DNA from: Varroa destructor
Lineage: Eukaryota; Arthropoda; Arachnida; Mesostigmata; Varroidae
DNA: 64,000 bases
Direction of reading: 5' to 3'
Assembly (NCBI RefSeq): GCF_002443255.2
Contig: NW_019211456.1
Coordinates: forward strand, 35,465,795 to 35,529,794
The notes below the pieces were generated by a model that had not been told where the DNA came from, did no database searches, and worked only from the letters and a program-made list of their open reading frames with translations. Shown one piece after another: positions 56,301-63,400 of this stretch; position 1 is the stretch's first letter, and each line of letters begins with the position of its first letter. The position numbers and the translations under genes were made by a program.

Positions 56301-59300
56301 ATACATTTCCGGACTTCTGACACAAAAACCGAAGCGCCGTACCTGTTGTTGCTAAACTAAGATTTATTTAATATAATAATTTTACTGGAAACGTATTAGA
56401 TCCGCAGCTACCATTTGAATGCTCGTAGAAGTCTCGTAAATAAACGAATTCGCGCATTTACCATGGTGAGTTCAAAAAAACACCCGCGTTACTTAGATTT
56501 TCAAGGGGACAGACCTCGCTGTGAATGTACGAGGAAAACTGAATTTTGGTAAATGTAGTCTGAGGCATGCCAGAAGGAGTCTATTTGCAGCGAGTACAAA
56601 CAATTTACGTAGAAATCCTTAACGAAAGCAATGGACGAATCACACGCGCTTCGACCGTGGTTGAATCTCGTGCTCTTTGCTTTATCTTCATTATTGGTTT
56701 TCTAATGATCAATAGGAATATTTCAAATATAAACTTTACGATGAGGCAATTAGATGTACTTTGTGAATATATGCCTTATTGACGCACGCCTGCGCTCTAC
56801 AAATCTCCGCGGTACTAATCATTTGGAGTTGATAATGTACAAGCTAGGGTGATTACCGAGACGTCACCCACGCACTATGCAAAAGATCAATTGGTTCGCC
56901 GCAATCCCCACAAAAGTAAACTAGAGTCCTTTAAGTAACGGTTTATATTAAAGGAGTCCGCGGCTCTTTACCATTTCTTGATTATATGGACACAATTTGT
57001 TTACTAAACGATCTGAAATATAAGATCTGACGATGCAAACTCAGAAGCATTTCTTGAAGATACTCGTATGATGCTGCTAGAGATGCAAACTCTAAGCATT
57101 ATATTAGTCACGGAGAATGCCAGTAGCTCACGAAGAATTGTGATGATACGTTTGTGTCAATTCTATAATAATGGTATATAGCTTTAATTAAAATAAAGAT
57201 TTCAATAGGTAATTTTAAGAACGGGAGCAAACCTTACCAATTCTGTATCAGTCCAGTCGTGATCTTCATCGATGTACTTCTCAACAACTTCACAGTTGGC
57301 GTTAATTGTTGAGAACTCCTGCTCGAGATCTTCGGAAAGTTTAGCTAGAGTACCAGTTTCTGTTTCTTCGTAACTATCAACCTCGCTGCTGAGTCGATCT
57401 TTTAGCCTTTCTAAATCTAACGAATCGATTTCAAAAAGAATACAAATTATTATTAATTCAATTGGTGATCATCGACTCGTCATGTCTAAAGCCTTCATAG
57501 GCGATTCATAGATACTGTCGATAGCTCTGCTACTTTATAACAATATAAAGAGGGTCGTAGTTGAATGAACCGTTATGTCTTATTTGCTTGCAGTTCTAAT
57601 CAAAAACGGAAGGAACAGGTAAAGTTGCCTAAGAAAGGCGACGGAATGCTCCAGACGAATTGTTTTATGCTAATCGACTTCTACGGTAACTGTCATTGAG
57701 GAACGTGGCGTGTAAGTGGCAAAACTACTGTCAAGTAGCGCTGATGCTTGAGTGGAGTGCCTTCCGCAAGCTTTCGTCATCTTCAGGAGCCCGAAAAAAT
57801 AGAAAGCTGTGAAGTTGAATGAAGGCTGAGGTCGTAGAACTCGTTGTTTGCAGAAATGTGCCTCGAATAGTCGATTGTCCGCAAGCAGCGTTCATTCATC
57901 AGGGTCTGCGCAAACAATTTCCCTTTCACCTCTCTTTCCAGTTCAACGCTTGCTAACGGCCTCTACCACGTCATAATACTGAACGGGATAAATGTGGGTG
58001 GGAAGCACTCTAATTTGGCCAACGTCATAGTAACGAATTTCAAATCAAAATTGCAGAAAGCCGTTCTACCAGAACGGCTGGTAATACAGACCCGTTAAAG
58101 TGTAGATGGATGAATCTGTTTTAGCAATCATTTTTGAAACGCTTGGATAGTAAGAAGCCGACAAGGAACCGGAACGTTACTTATGTAGTATAATTCTGGA
58201 ATGTACCTGATTCGTTCTCATAAATGAGTATCTAGTGACAAAGAGCGTTTAACAGTGATCACTAAAGCTGAAGAGCTTTTCTTAAAAGTCATCCGAATTG
58301 ATCAAAGCATGTATTATTACCAAAGATATTAGAACATTTTTTTATGACTGTCAAAGGGTCTGGAGGTCGGCCTCGGATGAATCATTTACGCACACGTTTA
58401 GCAATGAAAAACGTCTTGGGCTACTCACTAAGAGGGTGAACAATAAAATCCCGTTGTAGACAGACTTATTGAATGTTACTTCCTATTCTTCTGGTTAAAG
58501 CGGATTTTCTATGAAGAAGAAGATAAACTGGCCGTCGTACGGCGTACGTATTGTCAAAATTTGTTTTTTTTTTATCATAGTTGTTTGCTTCTATGGTAAA
58601 TCAGTGCGGTCGCTGCAAAAAGGATTCAAATAAATGCATAGGGACACCAATGGTCCCAGGTTACCTATACAGAGCATACCTTAAAGCAATGACTTTTAGA
58701 TGAAGGGTCATTTTGCAATGTCTCGTTACATGGTTCGCTCGGTAGCGCGGTAGCATTGTGCGGGAACTCGTTAATAACATAAGGTACCCTATTTCATCTT
58801 GCGTCATTGGCATAATAAATTCCTCTGTGGAATTTACATAATATACTCAAATGAACGCTACGACGACTAAAAACGGATTTGAGTGACTTCCTATTAGGAA
58901 CAGGCGTTCGATTGCGATCGATTTGCCGCACAACGGTATGGCCGTAACGTGAGTGAGTCGACGTAATGCTGACAGTGTACAACACGTGAAGGCACCGCCG
59001 TGTGTGCTATGATTGGAGCATGCCGATAGCGATGATAAAGGTCGCGGGACTTCCTGGTCTCTCTATATTTTCAAAAAGAACTAGTGGAAGGGCCAGTTTG
59101 TGACTGTAAGGTTTTACTTCCCTCTTCCTTGTACGATTTCGTGTAAAGTTGAAAACGCTTTATCTATATTATATGTATAGACCATCAAAACAGGACGCTT
59201 AGCGTGGCCATCGACATTGCAAATCTTCAGCTTCACTACATTACGTACTGCTATATTTTTGTATATATATATTTTTTTTTATATATATTTATATAATATA

Positions 59301-60460
59301 GATATGCTAATTTATTATATTCGTATTCTACATTCGAGTTACGCTGTAATTATCTCTTATTATTTGAATATTTTACTCATATAATATGTATGTTCTACCA
59401 GCCGGCATACCCCAAGAATATGCATTACATTTTGCTCTTTTCAATTTTCATTTGGTGTTATACGAGACAAAGGGAGGAGCTGGCCTAGATAAGTGCCTCT
59501 CTTTATACAAATTATTCCAGCTATGATATTCGTCAACCGAAAAAATCTTCTCAAGCCATTTTTTACGCTTAGTCGATTCATCTTTCTCGGGCTATGGCGC
59601 ATGCTGCATAACTAAACATCACGGTGCCCCTGTGTGCCCCAGAAAAATAAGAGCCCTCAGTGATGCGATAGAAAAGCACGAATCTTGTTCGACTTGCTCT
59701 CTTACAGTTCATAGGCATAATATCCCTACACCGCTCCATTTCAGTTGCTTGCATAGTATTTGTATAATATCCATCGTACTCTTCGGGAGGGACGTTGAGA
59801 AGGCGTGTGATTGCCCAAATCAACTTGTGGATGAACAACTATGTGCCTCGCAGATCTCCACAAGAACAAATCAAAAACGAAAAGCTTCTTGAAAAGAAGA
59901 AACGTGTTATCTTACATTGAGCAGGAACGCAAGGATCGAGTAAATGCAAAATAGTAGATCAAAGTGAGAGACTATTAAAAATTAGTATCATACATTTTTT
60001 CGCCCCACCCTACGTGAATACAAATGTCTAGGCTGATCCAGATGAAAACTAAGTGGGCCTTGTATGATCAGAGAAGATTTCTAATGGGAACAAACGTTTT
60101 TAAAAATCGTTTAATATGGAAAATCGCTATCCGCCACACAGGCTTGATACAACCAACCCCTTAAAATATAACGGAACGTCCATGCTATAAATCAATCGAC
60201 GAAACAGGCTGCTCCAATGTAGGCTGCAATAATTTTGTCCACACTGTCAGGCAGCTCATGACATTAGTTGTATAAGGAATAAGTGAACAGGTATTTTAAA
60301 GAAGCGCGTTATTCCACTATGTTCTTAAGTTACCTTTGACACTTCTACCAATAACGTCAGCGATCTCCTCTCGGACGTTTGTGCAGTTTGTGATTAGCTT
60401 GTCCTCGTTTTTCTTTGTTTCTTTGAGCGTATCTTCGAGACGTGTAAGGGAACGACGCAC
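25437..60460 (-). CDS. tn: thin-like TRIM-NHL protein, 18 exons, 5' end missing
   Basis: Spliced on the minus strand: 60460-60334, 57416-57238, 56010-55897, 55736-55557, 55215-55034, 54468-54240, 48128-47919, 47084-46921, 43939-43810, 43035-42855, 41023-40767, 39516-39299, 38918-38758, 33896-33731, 28231-27956, 27607-27448, 26336-26046, 25577-25437. All junctions are GT/AG and all phases match, giving 1121 residues plus TGA. Residues 1-140 are a TRIM coiled coil, about 260-410 charged/Gln-rich helix, about 410-840 a Ser/Arg/Asp-rich disordered region, and about 846-1121 six NHL repeats ending directly at the stop. The repeat order, the terminal DRENHRIQIF and the disordered insert between coiled coil and propeller match the thin/NHL-1 branch rather than Brat or LIN-41, from memory of these families. 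Drosophila thin is about 1350 residues, so the missing part is about RING plus B-box size. In flies thin acts at muscle Z-disc/costameres and as a ubiquitin ligase of the TRIM32 type; the role here is inferred. The symbol is by homology. Confidence 0.9.
25578..26045 (-). other. intron between the last two NHL exons
   Basis: 468 nt, GT-AG, AT-rich with T runs. Nothing else seen. Confidence 0.85.
26046..26336 (-). CDS. tn: thin-like exon: NHL repeats 3 to 5
   Basis: 291 nt, 97 codons, phase 0 to 0. It starts VFQSDGSFVGKMGSVGSRPG, carries repeat 4 (YLEHPSYIAVSSTNRVIVSD) and repeat 5 (LFRFPRGVAVDDQGYIVVAD, then SGNNRIQVFQ). Acceptor atttcag, donor gtaaac; the open frame runs past the donor only into intron. 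Confidence 0.95.
26337..27447 (-). other. intron with tandem hairpins
   Basis: 1111 nt, GT-AG. Holds the hairpin pair at 26951-27014; otherwise nothing recognised. Confidence 0.85.
26951..27014. repeat. two tandem perfect hairpins
   Basis: Unit one: 11-bp perfect stem (26954-26964 with 26970-26980) and 5-nt loop. Unit two: 14-bp perfect stem (26982-26995 with 27001-27014) and 5-nt loop. The left arms agcatcggagctct are identical at 26951 and 26982, so the units are tandem copies. They lie in the intron between NHL exons at 27.4 and 26.3 kb. Confidence 0.9.
27448..27607 (-). CDS. tn: thin-like exon: NHL repeats 2 and 3
   Basis: 160 nt, phase 2 to 0. It completes repeat 2 (YNNRVQIFDSTGRF) and carries repeat 3 (GKFQCPWGLTTDSLGFIYVC, then DKENHRVQ). 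Acceptor ttatcag, donor gttagg. Confidence 0.95.
27608..27955 (-). other. short intron within NHL repeat 2
   Basis: 348 nt, GT-AG, AT-rich, nothing else seen. Confidence 0.85.
27956..28231 (-). CDS. tn: thin-like exon: NHL repeats 1 and 2
   Basis: 276 nt, phase 2 to 2. After NPRSAYLQKGECKLSIG comes NHL repeat 1 (GSFTWPRSVAVGPDG, then SSNHRVQVFDSNG) and most of repeat 2 (ELDNPAGLAVNRIGQIIVSD). The pattern P-x-G/S-h-A-V then D-x-x-N-H-R-V-Q-V-F is the NHL blade consensus. Acceptor ttttcag, donor gtaaat. Confidence 0.95.
29445..29475 (+). repeat. (AG)n microsatellite
   Basis: About 15 AG units, in the intron between 33.7 and 28.2 kb. Confidence 0.95.
32638..33101 (-). pseudogene. mariner transposase relic, internally deleted
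   Basis: Minus strand, in the intron between 33.7 and 28.2 kb. Three mariner blocks appear in the right order: the N-terminal helix-turn-helix part (CAVYDQNALSEKTAQRWL, about 33047-32990, then FHVEN), the catalytic-core block VWCVWWNWRAILNEELL (32872-32822, another frame), and the C-terminus RILVLLQRWQNIIDRNI with stop at 32640-32638. The parts holding the second and third catalytic Asp are gone, and about 1 kb of normal coding sequence is reduced to about 460 bp. It is frameshifted and certainly inactive. Inverted repeats were not identified. Confidence 0.8.
33619..33646. repeat. 11-bp perfect hairpin near a splice donor
   Basis: Arms acgtaagccat (33619-33629) and atggcttacgt (33636-33646) with a 6-nt loop. 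It lies 84 nt downstream of the donor of the exon ending at 33731 in the transcribed strand. Confidence 0.85.
33731..33896 (-). CDS. tn: thin-like exon: last disordered exon
   Basis: 166 nt, phase 1 to 2. Reads (G)SSSFQRSRSSGYVLGSSTA then NNSEDDISDSEQEKTINTRR and ends with Gly/Tyr-rich GGGYG. The remaining GG joins T of the first NHL exon to give Gly. Acceptor gatcag, donor gtacgt. A second minus frame is also open across the whole exon. Confidence 0.88.
35338..35374 (+). repeat. (TA)n microsatellite
   Basis: About 14 pure TA units and then an interrupted continuation, intronic. Confidence 0.95.
37337..37346. promoter_or_regulatory. MEF2 consensus site CTATATTTAG
   Basis: Exact match to YTA(A/T)4TAR in the 4.9 kb intron. 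Such sites arise by chance in AT-rich introns; listed because the host gene is likely muscle-expressed. Confidence 0.15.
38758..38918 (-). CDS. tn: thin-like exon: SSSWATYLRSKYRTGG
   Basis: 161 nt, phase 2 to 1. Reads (R)STHAFKSSFDQDESEDPVDR then SSSWATYLRSKYRTGGTGSS. The WATYLRSKY segment is the most conserved-looking part of the disordered region. Acceptor ccgtag, donor gtattg. A second minus frame is also open across the whole exon. Confidence 0.88.
38919..39298 (-). other. intron, 380 nt
   Basis: GT-AG, between the two exons whose alternative frames are both open. Both minus frames extend some way into it. Nothing else seen. Confidence 0.8.
39299..39516 (-). CDS. tn: thin-like exon: Ser/Arg-rich, short form
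   Basis: 218 nt, phase 0 to 2. Reads YARSSLTSSRSAASGCSYGG then RRSKSSADIGLVGGNDSDED and ends SNILRS plus AG. This frame is the one that leads into the NHL repeats. Acceptor agtacag, donor gtacgc. A longer form starting at 39803 reads a different open frame (see findings). Confidence 0.85.
39299..39803 (-). CDS. possible long alternative form of the 39.3 kb exon, shifted frame
   Basis: Starting at the first AG after the AG-free zone, this 505-nt exon joins the phase-0 end of the exon at 40767 and reads TRRNAPSTTTTSSHSKELHY onwards with no stop. It shares the donor at 39299 with the short exon but in another frame. That frame stays open through 38918-38758 and 33896-33731 and stops at 28190-28188. 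The product would lack the NHL domain and end in a 291-residue Ser/Thr/Pro/Arg-rich tail. The stop lies 232 nt before the next junction, so the transcript could instead be an NMD target. Chance openness due to base composition is not excluded. Confidence 0.3.
39806..40079 (-). promoter_or_regulatory. 274-nt AG-free zone before a possible alternative 3' splice site
   Basis: On the minus strand no AG occurs between 40080 and 39805; the plus strand shows no CT over the same span. Its upstream half is pyrimidine-rich and CTAAAT (39971-39966) could be a branch site. The first AG afterwards (39805-39804) follows gcgcca. Long AG-free zones upstream of acceptors are a known mark of distant branch points and regulated exons. 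The use of this site is inferred. Confidence 0.5.
40673..40688. promoter_or_regulatory. CArG box (SRF-type), CCATATATGG
   Basis: CCATATATGG at 40676-40685 fits CC(A/T)6GG exactly and sits in a 16-bp palindrome. It is in an intron of the thin-like gene, 79 bp past an exon donor. Fly thin is a muscle gene, so SRF control would make sense, but this is inference from one motif. Confidence 0.3.
40767..41023 (-). CDS. tn: thin-like exon: Ser/Arg-rich, with tandem acceptors
   Basis: 257 nt, phase 1 to 0. Reads (P)YLYSSRDRPSYGRDTG and later RRRFSTEISDDLSSRRRSLA. The exon was started at the acceptor ending gcttag because it keeps the phase. A second, stronger-looking acceptor (tgtacag) 13 nt further in would shift the frame and hit a stop after about 60 codons. 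Donor gtgagt. Confidence 0.82.
41024..42854 (-). other. intron, 1.8 kb
   Basis: GT-AG, moderately GC-rich, purine-rich on the plus strand at 41.04-41.2 kb. No embedded gene or element recognised. Confidence 0.75.
42855..43035 (-). CDS. tn: thin-like exon: acidic VQDSESDSESEESEG tract
   Basis: 181 nt, phase 0 to 1. It opens with a dense acidic Ser/Glu tract (VQDSESDSESEESEG), a classic casein kinase 2 type pattern, followed by RRFDESSSVSALLSRSQEVR. Acceptor ttggcag, donor gtaaga. The leftover C pairs with CA of the next exon only if that exon uses its distal acceptor. Confidence 0.87.
43036..43809 (-). other. intron, 774 nt
   Basis: GT-AG, AT-rich, with the AAAT repeat at 43.43 kb. Confidence 0.8.
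43433..43451 (+). repeat. (AAAT)n microsatellite
   Basis: Four to five tandem aata units, intronic. Confidence 0.9.
43810..43939 (-). CDS. tn: thin-like exon: Ser/Arg-rich region
   Basis: 130 nt, phase 2 to 0. Reads (R)MTSKPDEERNPYRSSSVSDY then a Ser/Thr/Arg stretch ending GYGLRQPSR. No globular domain is seen. Acceptor cgccag, donor gtgagt. Confidence 0.87.
43940..46920 (-). other. intron, 3.0 kb
   Basis: AT-rich at both ends with a GC-richer patch at 44.8-46.4 kb, and the inverted repeat at 46.43 kb. No embedded gene recognised. Confidence 0.75.
46425..46456. repeat. 15-bp inverted repeat with one mismatch
   Basis: Arms 46425-46439 and 46442-46456 pair at 14 of 15 positions around a 2-nt centre, forming a near-perfect cruciform or hairpin in the intron between 46.9 and 43.9 kb. 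Confidence 0.85.
46921..47084 (-). CDS. tn: thin-like exon: Ser/Asp/Arg-rich disordered region
   Basis: 164 nt, phase 0 to 2. Reads VTSQSAHEEPSKYSTATLRT then LDDDRGSDSSSVRSRRTYLE. It is rich in potential phosphorylation sites (Ser/Thr-Pro, RSRRT). The remaining AG joins A of the next exon to give Arg. Acceptor atttcag, donor gtagcc. Confidence 0.88.
47085..47918 (-). other. intron, 834 nt
   Basis: GT-AG, AT-rich, nothing else seen. Confidence 0.8.
47919..48128 (-). CDS. tn: thin-like exon: Gln-rich end of helix, Gly/Ser/Asn-rich region
   Basis: 210 nt, 70 codons, phase 0 to 0. It starts RMQHQMASMRAQQHTQQRG and then turns into low-complexity MTNMGGSGNSTGTNASES. This is the start of the long disordered middle. 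Acceptor tttgtag, donor gtgagt. Confidence 0.88.
49648..49669 (+). repeat. (TTG)n microsatellite
   Basis: About seven TTG units in the 6.1 kb intron. Confidence 0.9.
49911..49926 (+). repeat. poly-C run of 16
   Basis: Sixteen C in a row; on the transcribed strand of the host gene this is a G16 run in an intron, able to form G-rich structures. Confidence 0.95.
51809..51960 (+). pseudogene. mariner transposase relic fragment
   Basis: Plus strand, antisense to the host gene, in its 6.1 kb intron. One frame holds WLFNNNARPHHHDS (NARPH at 51824-51838), matching the mariner HDNARPH block with the usual catalytic Asp replaced by Asn. A second frame holds SPYFSDLNSCDF (51883-51918), matching the SPDLxPxDF block around the third catalytic Asp. 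The spacing is shorter than normal and the blocks are out of frame, so this is a decayed copy. Flanking parts are not recognisable. Confidence 0.65.
52696..52719 (+). repeat. (TA)n microsatellite
   Basis: About 12 TA units, intronic. Confidence 0.95.
53409..53427 (+). repeat. 19-bp repeat with GTCAGC-G-GCTGAC palindrome, copy 2
   Basis: Identical over 19 bp, and in the same orientation, to 20166-20184. Located in the 6.1 kb intron of the thin-like gene. Confidence 0.5.
54240..54468 (-). CDS. tn: thin-like exon: APLSGIVKIEDSGRFMER and charged helix
   Basis: 229 nt, phase 2 to 0. The first half holds FDVDGAARAPLSGIVKIEDS, a compact conserved-looking patch. The second half is a Lys/Glu then Gln-rich helix (KKAKAKREEKENLKRMQEQQ) predicted to be a single alpha helix or coiled coil. 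It runs on into RMQHQMASMRAQQ of the next exon, supporting the junction across a 6.1 kb intron. Acceptor tttacag, donor gttagt. Confidence 0.9.
54469..55033 (-). other. intron, 565 nt
   Basis: GT-AG. Open plus-strand frames here (173 codons from 54717) overlap a real minus exon and are shadows. Confidence 0.8.
55034..55215 (-). CDS. tn: thin-like exon: linker with RRYGLLGDDD
   Basis: 182 nt, phase 0 to 2. It begins RDGASDNEERGQGKTDILRR, contains GGYKSKYVRDLLQEQESMM and ends in ATAT-less PQTAT plus two bases (AG) that join T of the next exon to make Ser. It is hydrophilic with short helical stretches. Acceptor gattcag, donor gtatgg. Confidence 0.88.
55216..55556 (-). other. intron, 341 nt
   Basis: GT-AG, AT-rich, nothing else seen. 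Confidence 0.8.
55557..55736 (-). CDS. tn: thin-like exon: conserved linker
   Basis: 180 nt, 60 codons, phase 0 to 0. It starts VHKILTGLLELKIQP and then becomes Ser/Gln/Asn-rich (TLPNALMRSQSDHRLASQF), marking the move from coiled coil to linker. Acceptor ttcaag, donor gtaaga. The intron on its 5' side is only 160 nt, the shortest in the gene. Confidence 0.85.
55897..56010 (-). CDS. tn: thin-like exon: end of coiled coil
   Basis: 114 nt, 38 codons, phase 0 to 0. It reads VEYKEIFIKTLEFLRNFD then a Tyr/Arg-containing segment ending LNILTDTEQ. The LEFLRNF motif suits the closing helix of a TRIM coiled coil. Acceptor ctgtag, donor gtagtt. Confidence 0.9.
56011..57237 (-). other. intron, 1.2 kb
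   Basis: GT-AG, AT-rich, nothing else seen. Confidence 0.8.
57238..57416 (-). CDS. tn: thin-like exon: coiled coil
   Basis: 179 nt, phase 1 to 0. The protein is strongly acidic coiled coil, starting (D)LERLKDRLSSEVDSYEE and ending EKYIDEDHDWTDTEL. The donor is gtaagg. It continues the TRIM coiled coil begun in the previous exon, expected to mediate antiparallel dimerisation as in other TRIM proteins. Confidence 0.9.
57417..60333 (-). other. intron, 2.9 kb
   Basis: GT-AG, splitting an Asp codon in the coiled coil. T/TA-rich tract at 59.26-59.31 kb; no element recognised. Confidence 0.8.
60334..60460 (-). CDS. tn: thin-like exon: first coiled-coil exon in window
   Basis: 127 nt, phase 0 to 1, 42 codons plus one base. 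It reads from VRRSLTRLEDTLKETKKNED onwards, a heptad-like charged helix with Leu/Ile at a/d positions. The acceptor is a pyrimidine-rich tract ending in ttacag and the donor is gtaact. The leftover G joins AT of the next exon to make Asp. No exon upstream of this one was found in the window, although a B-box must precede it. Confidence 0.85.
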
Positions 60461-63400
60461 CTGTAAATCGAAAAGAGTTCGGATAGTGGTTATAAAAGAT
60501 GAATCTTTCAACGATTAATCTATTTAGTTTTATTACATATGTGATGTACATAACGAAAATTAAAAGGTTGAATAGGACATAATAACAGAAAAGAATCAAG
60601 CGTCCAGTGTTAAAAGATATCAAGTACGTTCTAGAAATGGTTACCGCTGCTCCGGTCGATTTCCAGAGAGCCTGATTACAAGTAAAATGTCATCTACTCA
60701 AGCGACTTACTTTATACCAAAATTAGATTCTAGTTATAGGAAGCCTCGGCAAACACCACACCAAGCGAGTTTCAAAGATGGCCGCCAAGTCGAAATCAGT
60801 AAAATTCAAAGGCTCCCACAATTGTTACGTGGGCAAAGCCTTAGTCTGGCTAATAAGATACCAGGAAATGGTTTCTCCAGGAAAAATCTTTTAAAAAGGA
60901 TGTTAAAAGGATTTTCGAGAGAGATTAGTTGTGGGAAAATATTTATGTACTGAACGTGAAAATCCATAAAACCTTGCACACAAGTTATGTCTAAAAAGTA
61001 TGATACATTGGTAAAAATGTATCGATCGTAGGATCCGTCACCACACACAGTAATGAATGAACAACGTATCCATATTTCGCCTGAAAACTACCCGTGTAAA
61101 ATGTATATATATAGGGAATGGCGGAGTTGCACGATGGTACAAATATATCGGCCCTCCCTATGTACCCAGTCACTACCTAAGACACATATATATACAGCTA
61201 CACTGAGCTAACATAAATTGTCTGAGCAGTACGGACCGTTATCTTATCTCCCGCAGCTTTCGATCGCTAAAAACAGTACTATTTTATGCTCCGAGTACGC
61301 ATTTTATGCTCTACTGCTAGAAAGAACACTGATCTAGTCATGGGGGTTTGCCACGGGCACCTTTCATGATATTATTTAGAGTAAACCTTAGTAGTTTACT
61401 AGCTGCCGTCTGGCAGCACAGGCAGTCTCCAAGGGACGCTCCTACAATTCATTTTCCGGTTCCTATTTCAGAGTTTATAATGTGCAAGGACACAAAGAAC
61501 TGATAATGTGGTGATAACTTGCTTGCCTAGTCAACGTTGAGATATGAAAGGTGGTTTAGATTGGGGTATATACTTGCTACGTTTCACATTAGAAGCCAGC
61601 GGTCCAAAGCGTCACTTGGTAGTAACACGGAACGTGAAAACTCGAAGAATTTCTTCAATACACGATTAAAAATTGACTTGATTTAGAATCATACTTTGTT
61701 GCTCTTCTATCATAAACCAAGAAGACCTTAGGGATTAAACAAAACCGTCTCTTCGAGAAATCTACAACACCTGCTGCCTAGGCCTACCATTTTATAAATA
61801 CAATGCGTATCTCTTTTCAGTTAGATGCTTCGGTTCCCAGGGTAGCGCAGTGGGTATATAAAGTGTATATGTATGTGTATATATATATATATAAAATACC
61901 ATGGTATACGTTGGGTTATGTGATGGTCTGGATTCGAATCATCGAATAGGAATATTTTGTTTTATGCTGGTTGTCAGCTATCTGAAGTATTGTTTAACGA
62001 TTCAAGTACCGGACGCGAAACACGAAAAGCATGTTACTTTATGTTGATTCTATACATGAGCTATCTTGTTATTACTATTTTAGAAGGCGTTTATTGTCAG
62101 CGTTTGAAGTGCAGTAAATAGTGTTGTTCCTTTATTGCATTATATTGTCAATTACGGCCCTGCAATCTTACGTCATATGGAACTTAATATCTACATAGAG
62201 GTATTTATTCCTGCGCTTACTGATTAGCCAAGCTCAATCGGCAAATAATTAAAATGAAATAAATCAATAGAAATTTACTACTTTGTTATTGTCATATCGA
62301 GACAAAATGTCTTGTGCTACCGAGTAACGTCTACGTCAAGACGTTTCCAGTACCGTCTATTGTGTGAACATGGCCTGGGACTACTTCGCACGCCGCATTG
62401 GGGATACTTGCAGCAGTACATTGGCACAATGCCACTGTGAGCCGCTGCGTCAACTACCCAATTCAGTTTGTTTGTTTAGACATCTCACGAGTCAAATCGA
62501 AGTTATGACGGCCACGAGAAGCTGCCTTCAGGCGCTATCGTCGCTTTCGTTCGCCGTCCCCCTCACTTTCATTGGCAGTTCGCCATGCTCTTGGGCTGGC
62601 AGTTGCCTGTGATGGTACCTGCTGCCGTCTAGGGCACAGCCTGCACAGTACGAAACAACATCACTGAGGCTATAAATAAAGGAACGAACGCAGATAGTGA
62701 GACAACCGGTTATGCCCCCTCTTTCAGCGCACCCACTTTGCTCCCTTTGGCTCTTCATCGTTTTGTGGGTTCCTATAGGCCAGAAGCAGCGTCGCCACTT
62801 CTTTTCGCTGTTCACTTTCTTAGCAATAACCTTAAGATTCTTCCTCCGTTTCTGTATCCTTTGCATCCATTTGTATTTCACCAGCAACCATATGATTCCA
62901 TTCTCGCACCCACTCAGCTACTGCCATGGCTACTAGGAGCCTCGAAATCGACGTTTTTCTACTCTTCTGCGTAGCATGCAACAGCAGCGTCAGCTTCACT
63001 GTTGGCATTTCTCCTTCGGCGATTACTGAAGCCACTGCCTTAGTCAGTGCGAAAGGTACATATTACTGGACGCACCAGTTCGTTAAGCCAGCAAGTGCTT
63101 GCTCGCTGGTCGACGATTCGTGCCATTCCTTTTGCTTTCAGCCTTCTTCCACACACCTGCTTTGCACTCCCCTGTGGTATTTCCTCTTCGCTACTGGACT
63201 TTTTCGTTTTTCCGCTGGTACTATCCTTGTCGTAGGCTGCTTCTCAAGTGCGAAATGGTCACCGCGAGCAAAGACGACGGCAGCAAAAGAAGCATGGGAA
63301 ACAAAGAGCGACGGTGGTGAATGGGCCTACAAGGCTCATTTGAGAGGTCTTCGTTTCATCCAAAACTACTCACTATATATATGGTACCGCCCTCTTCTAT

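Noticed and set aside
58736..58775. tRNA-like gctcggtagcgcgg segment
   Set aside because: A-box-like, but no B box or cloverleaf follows.
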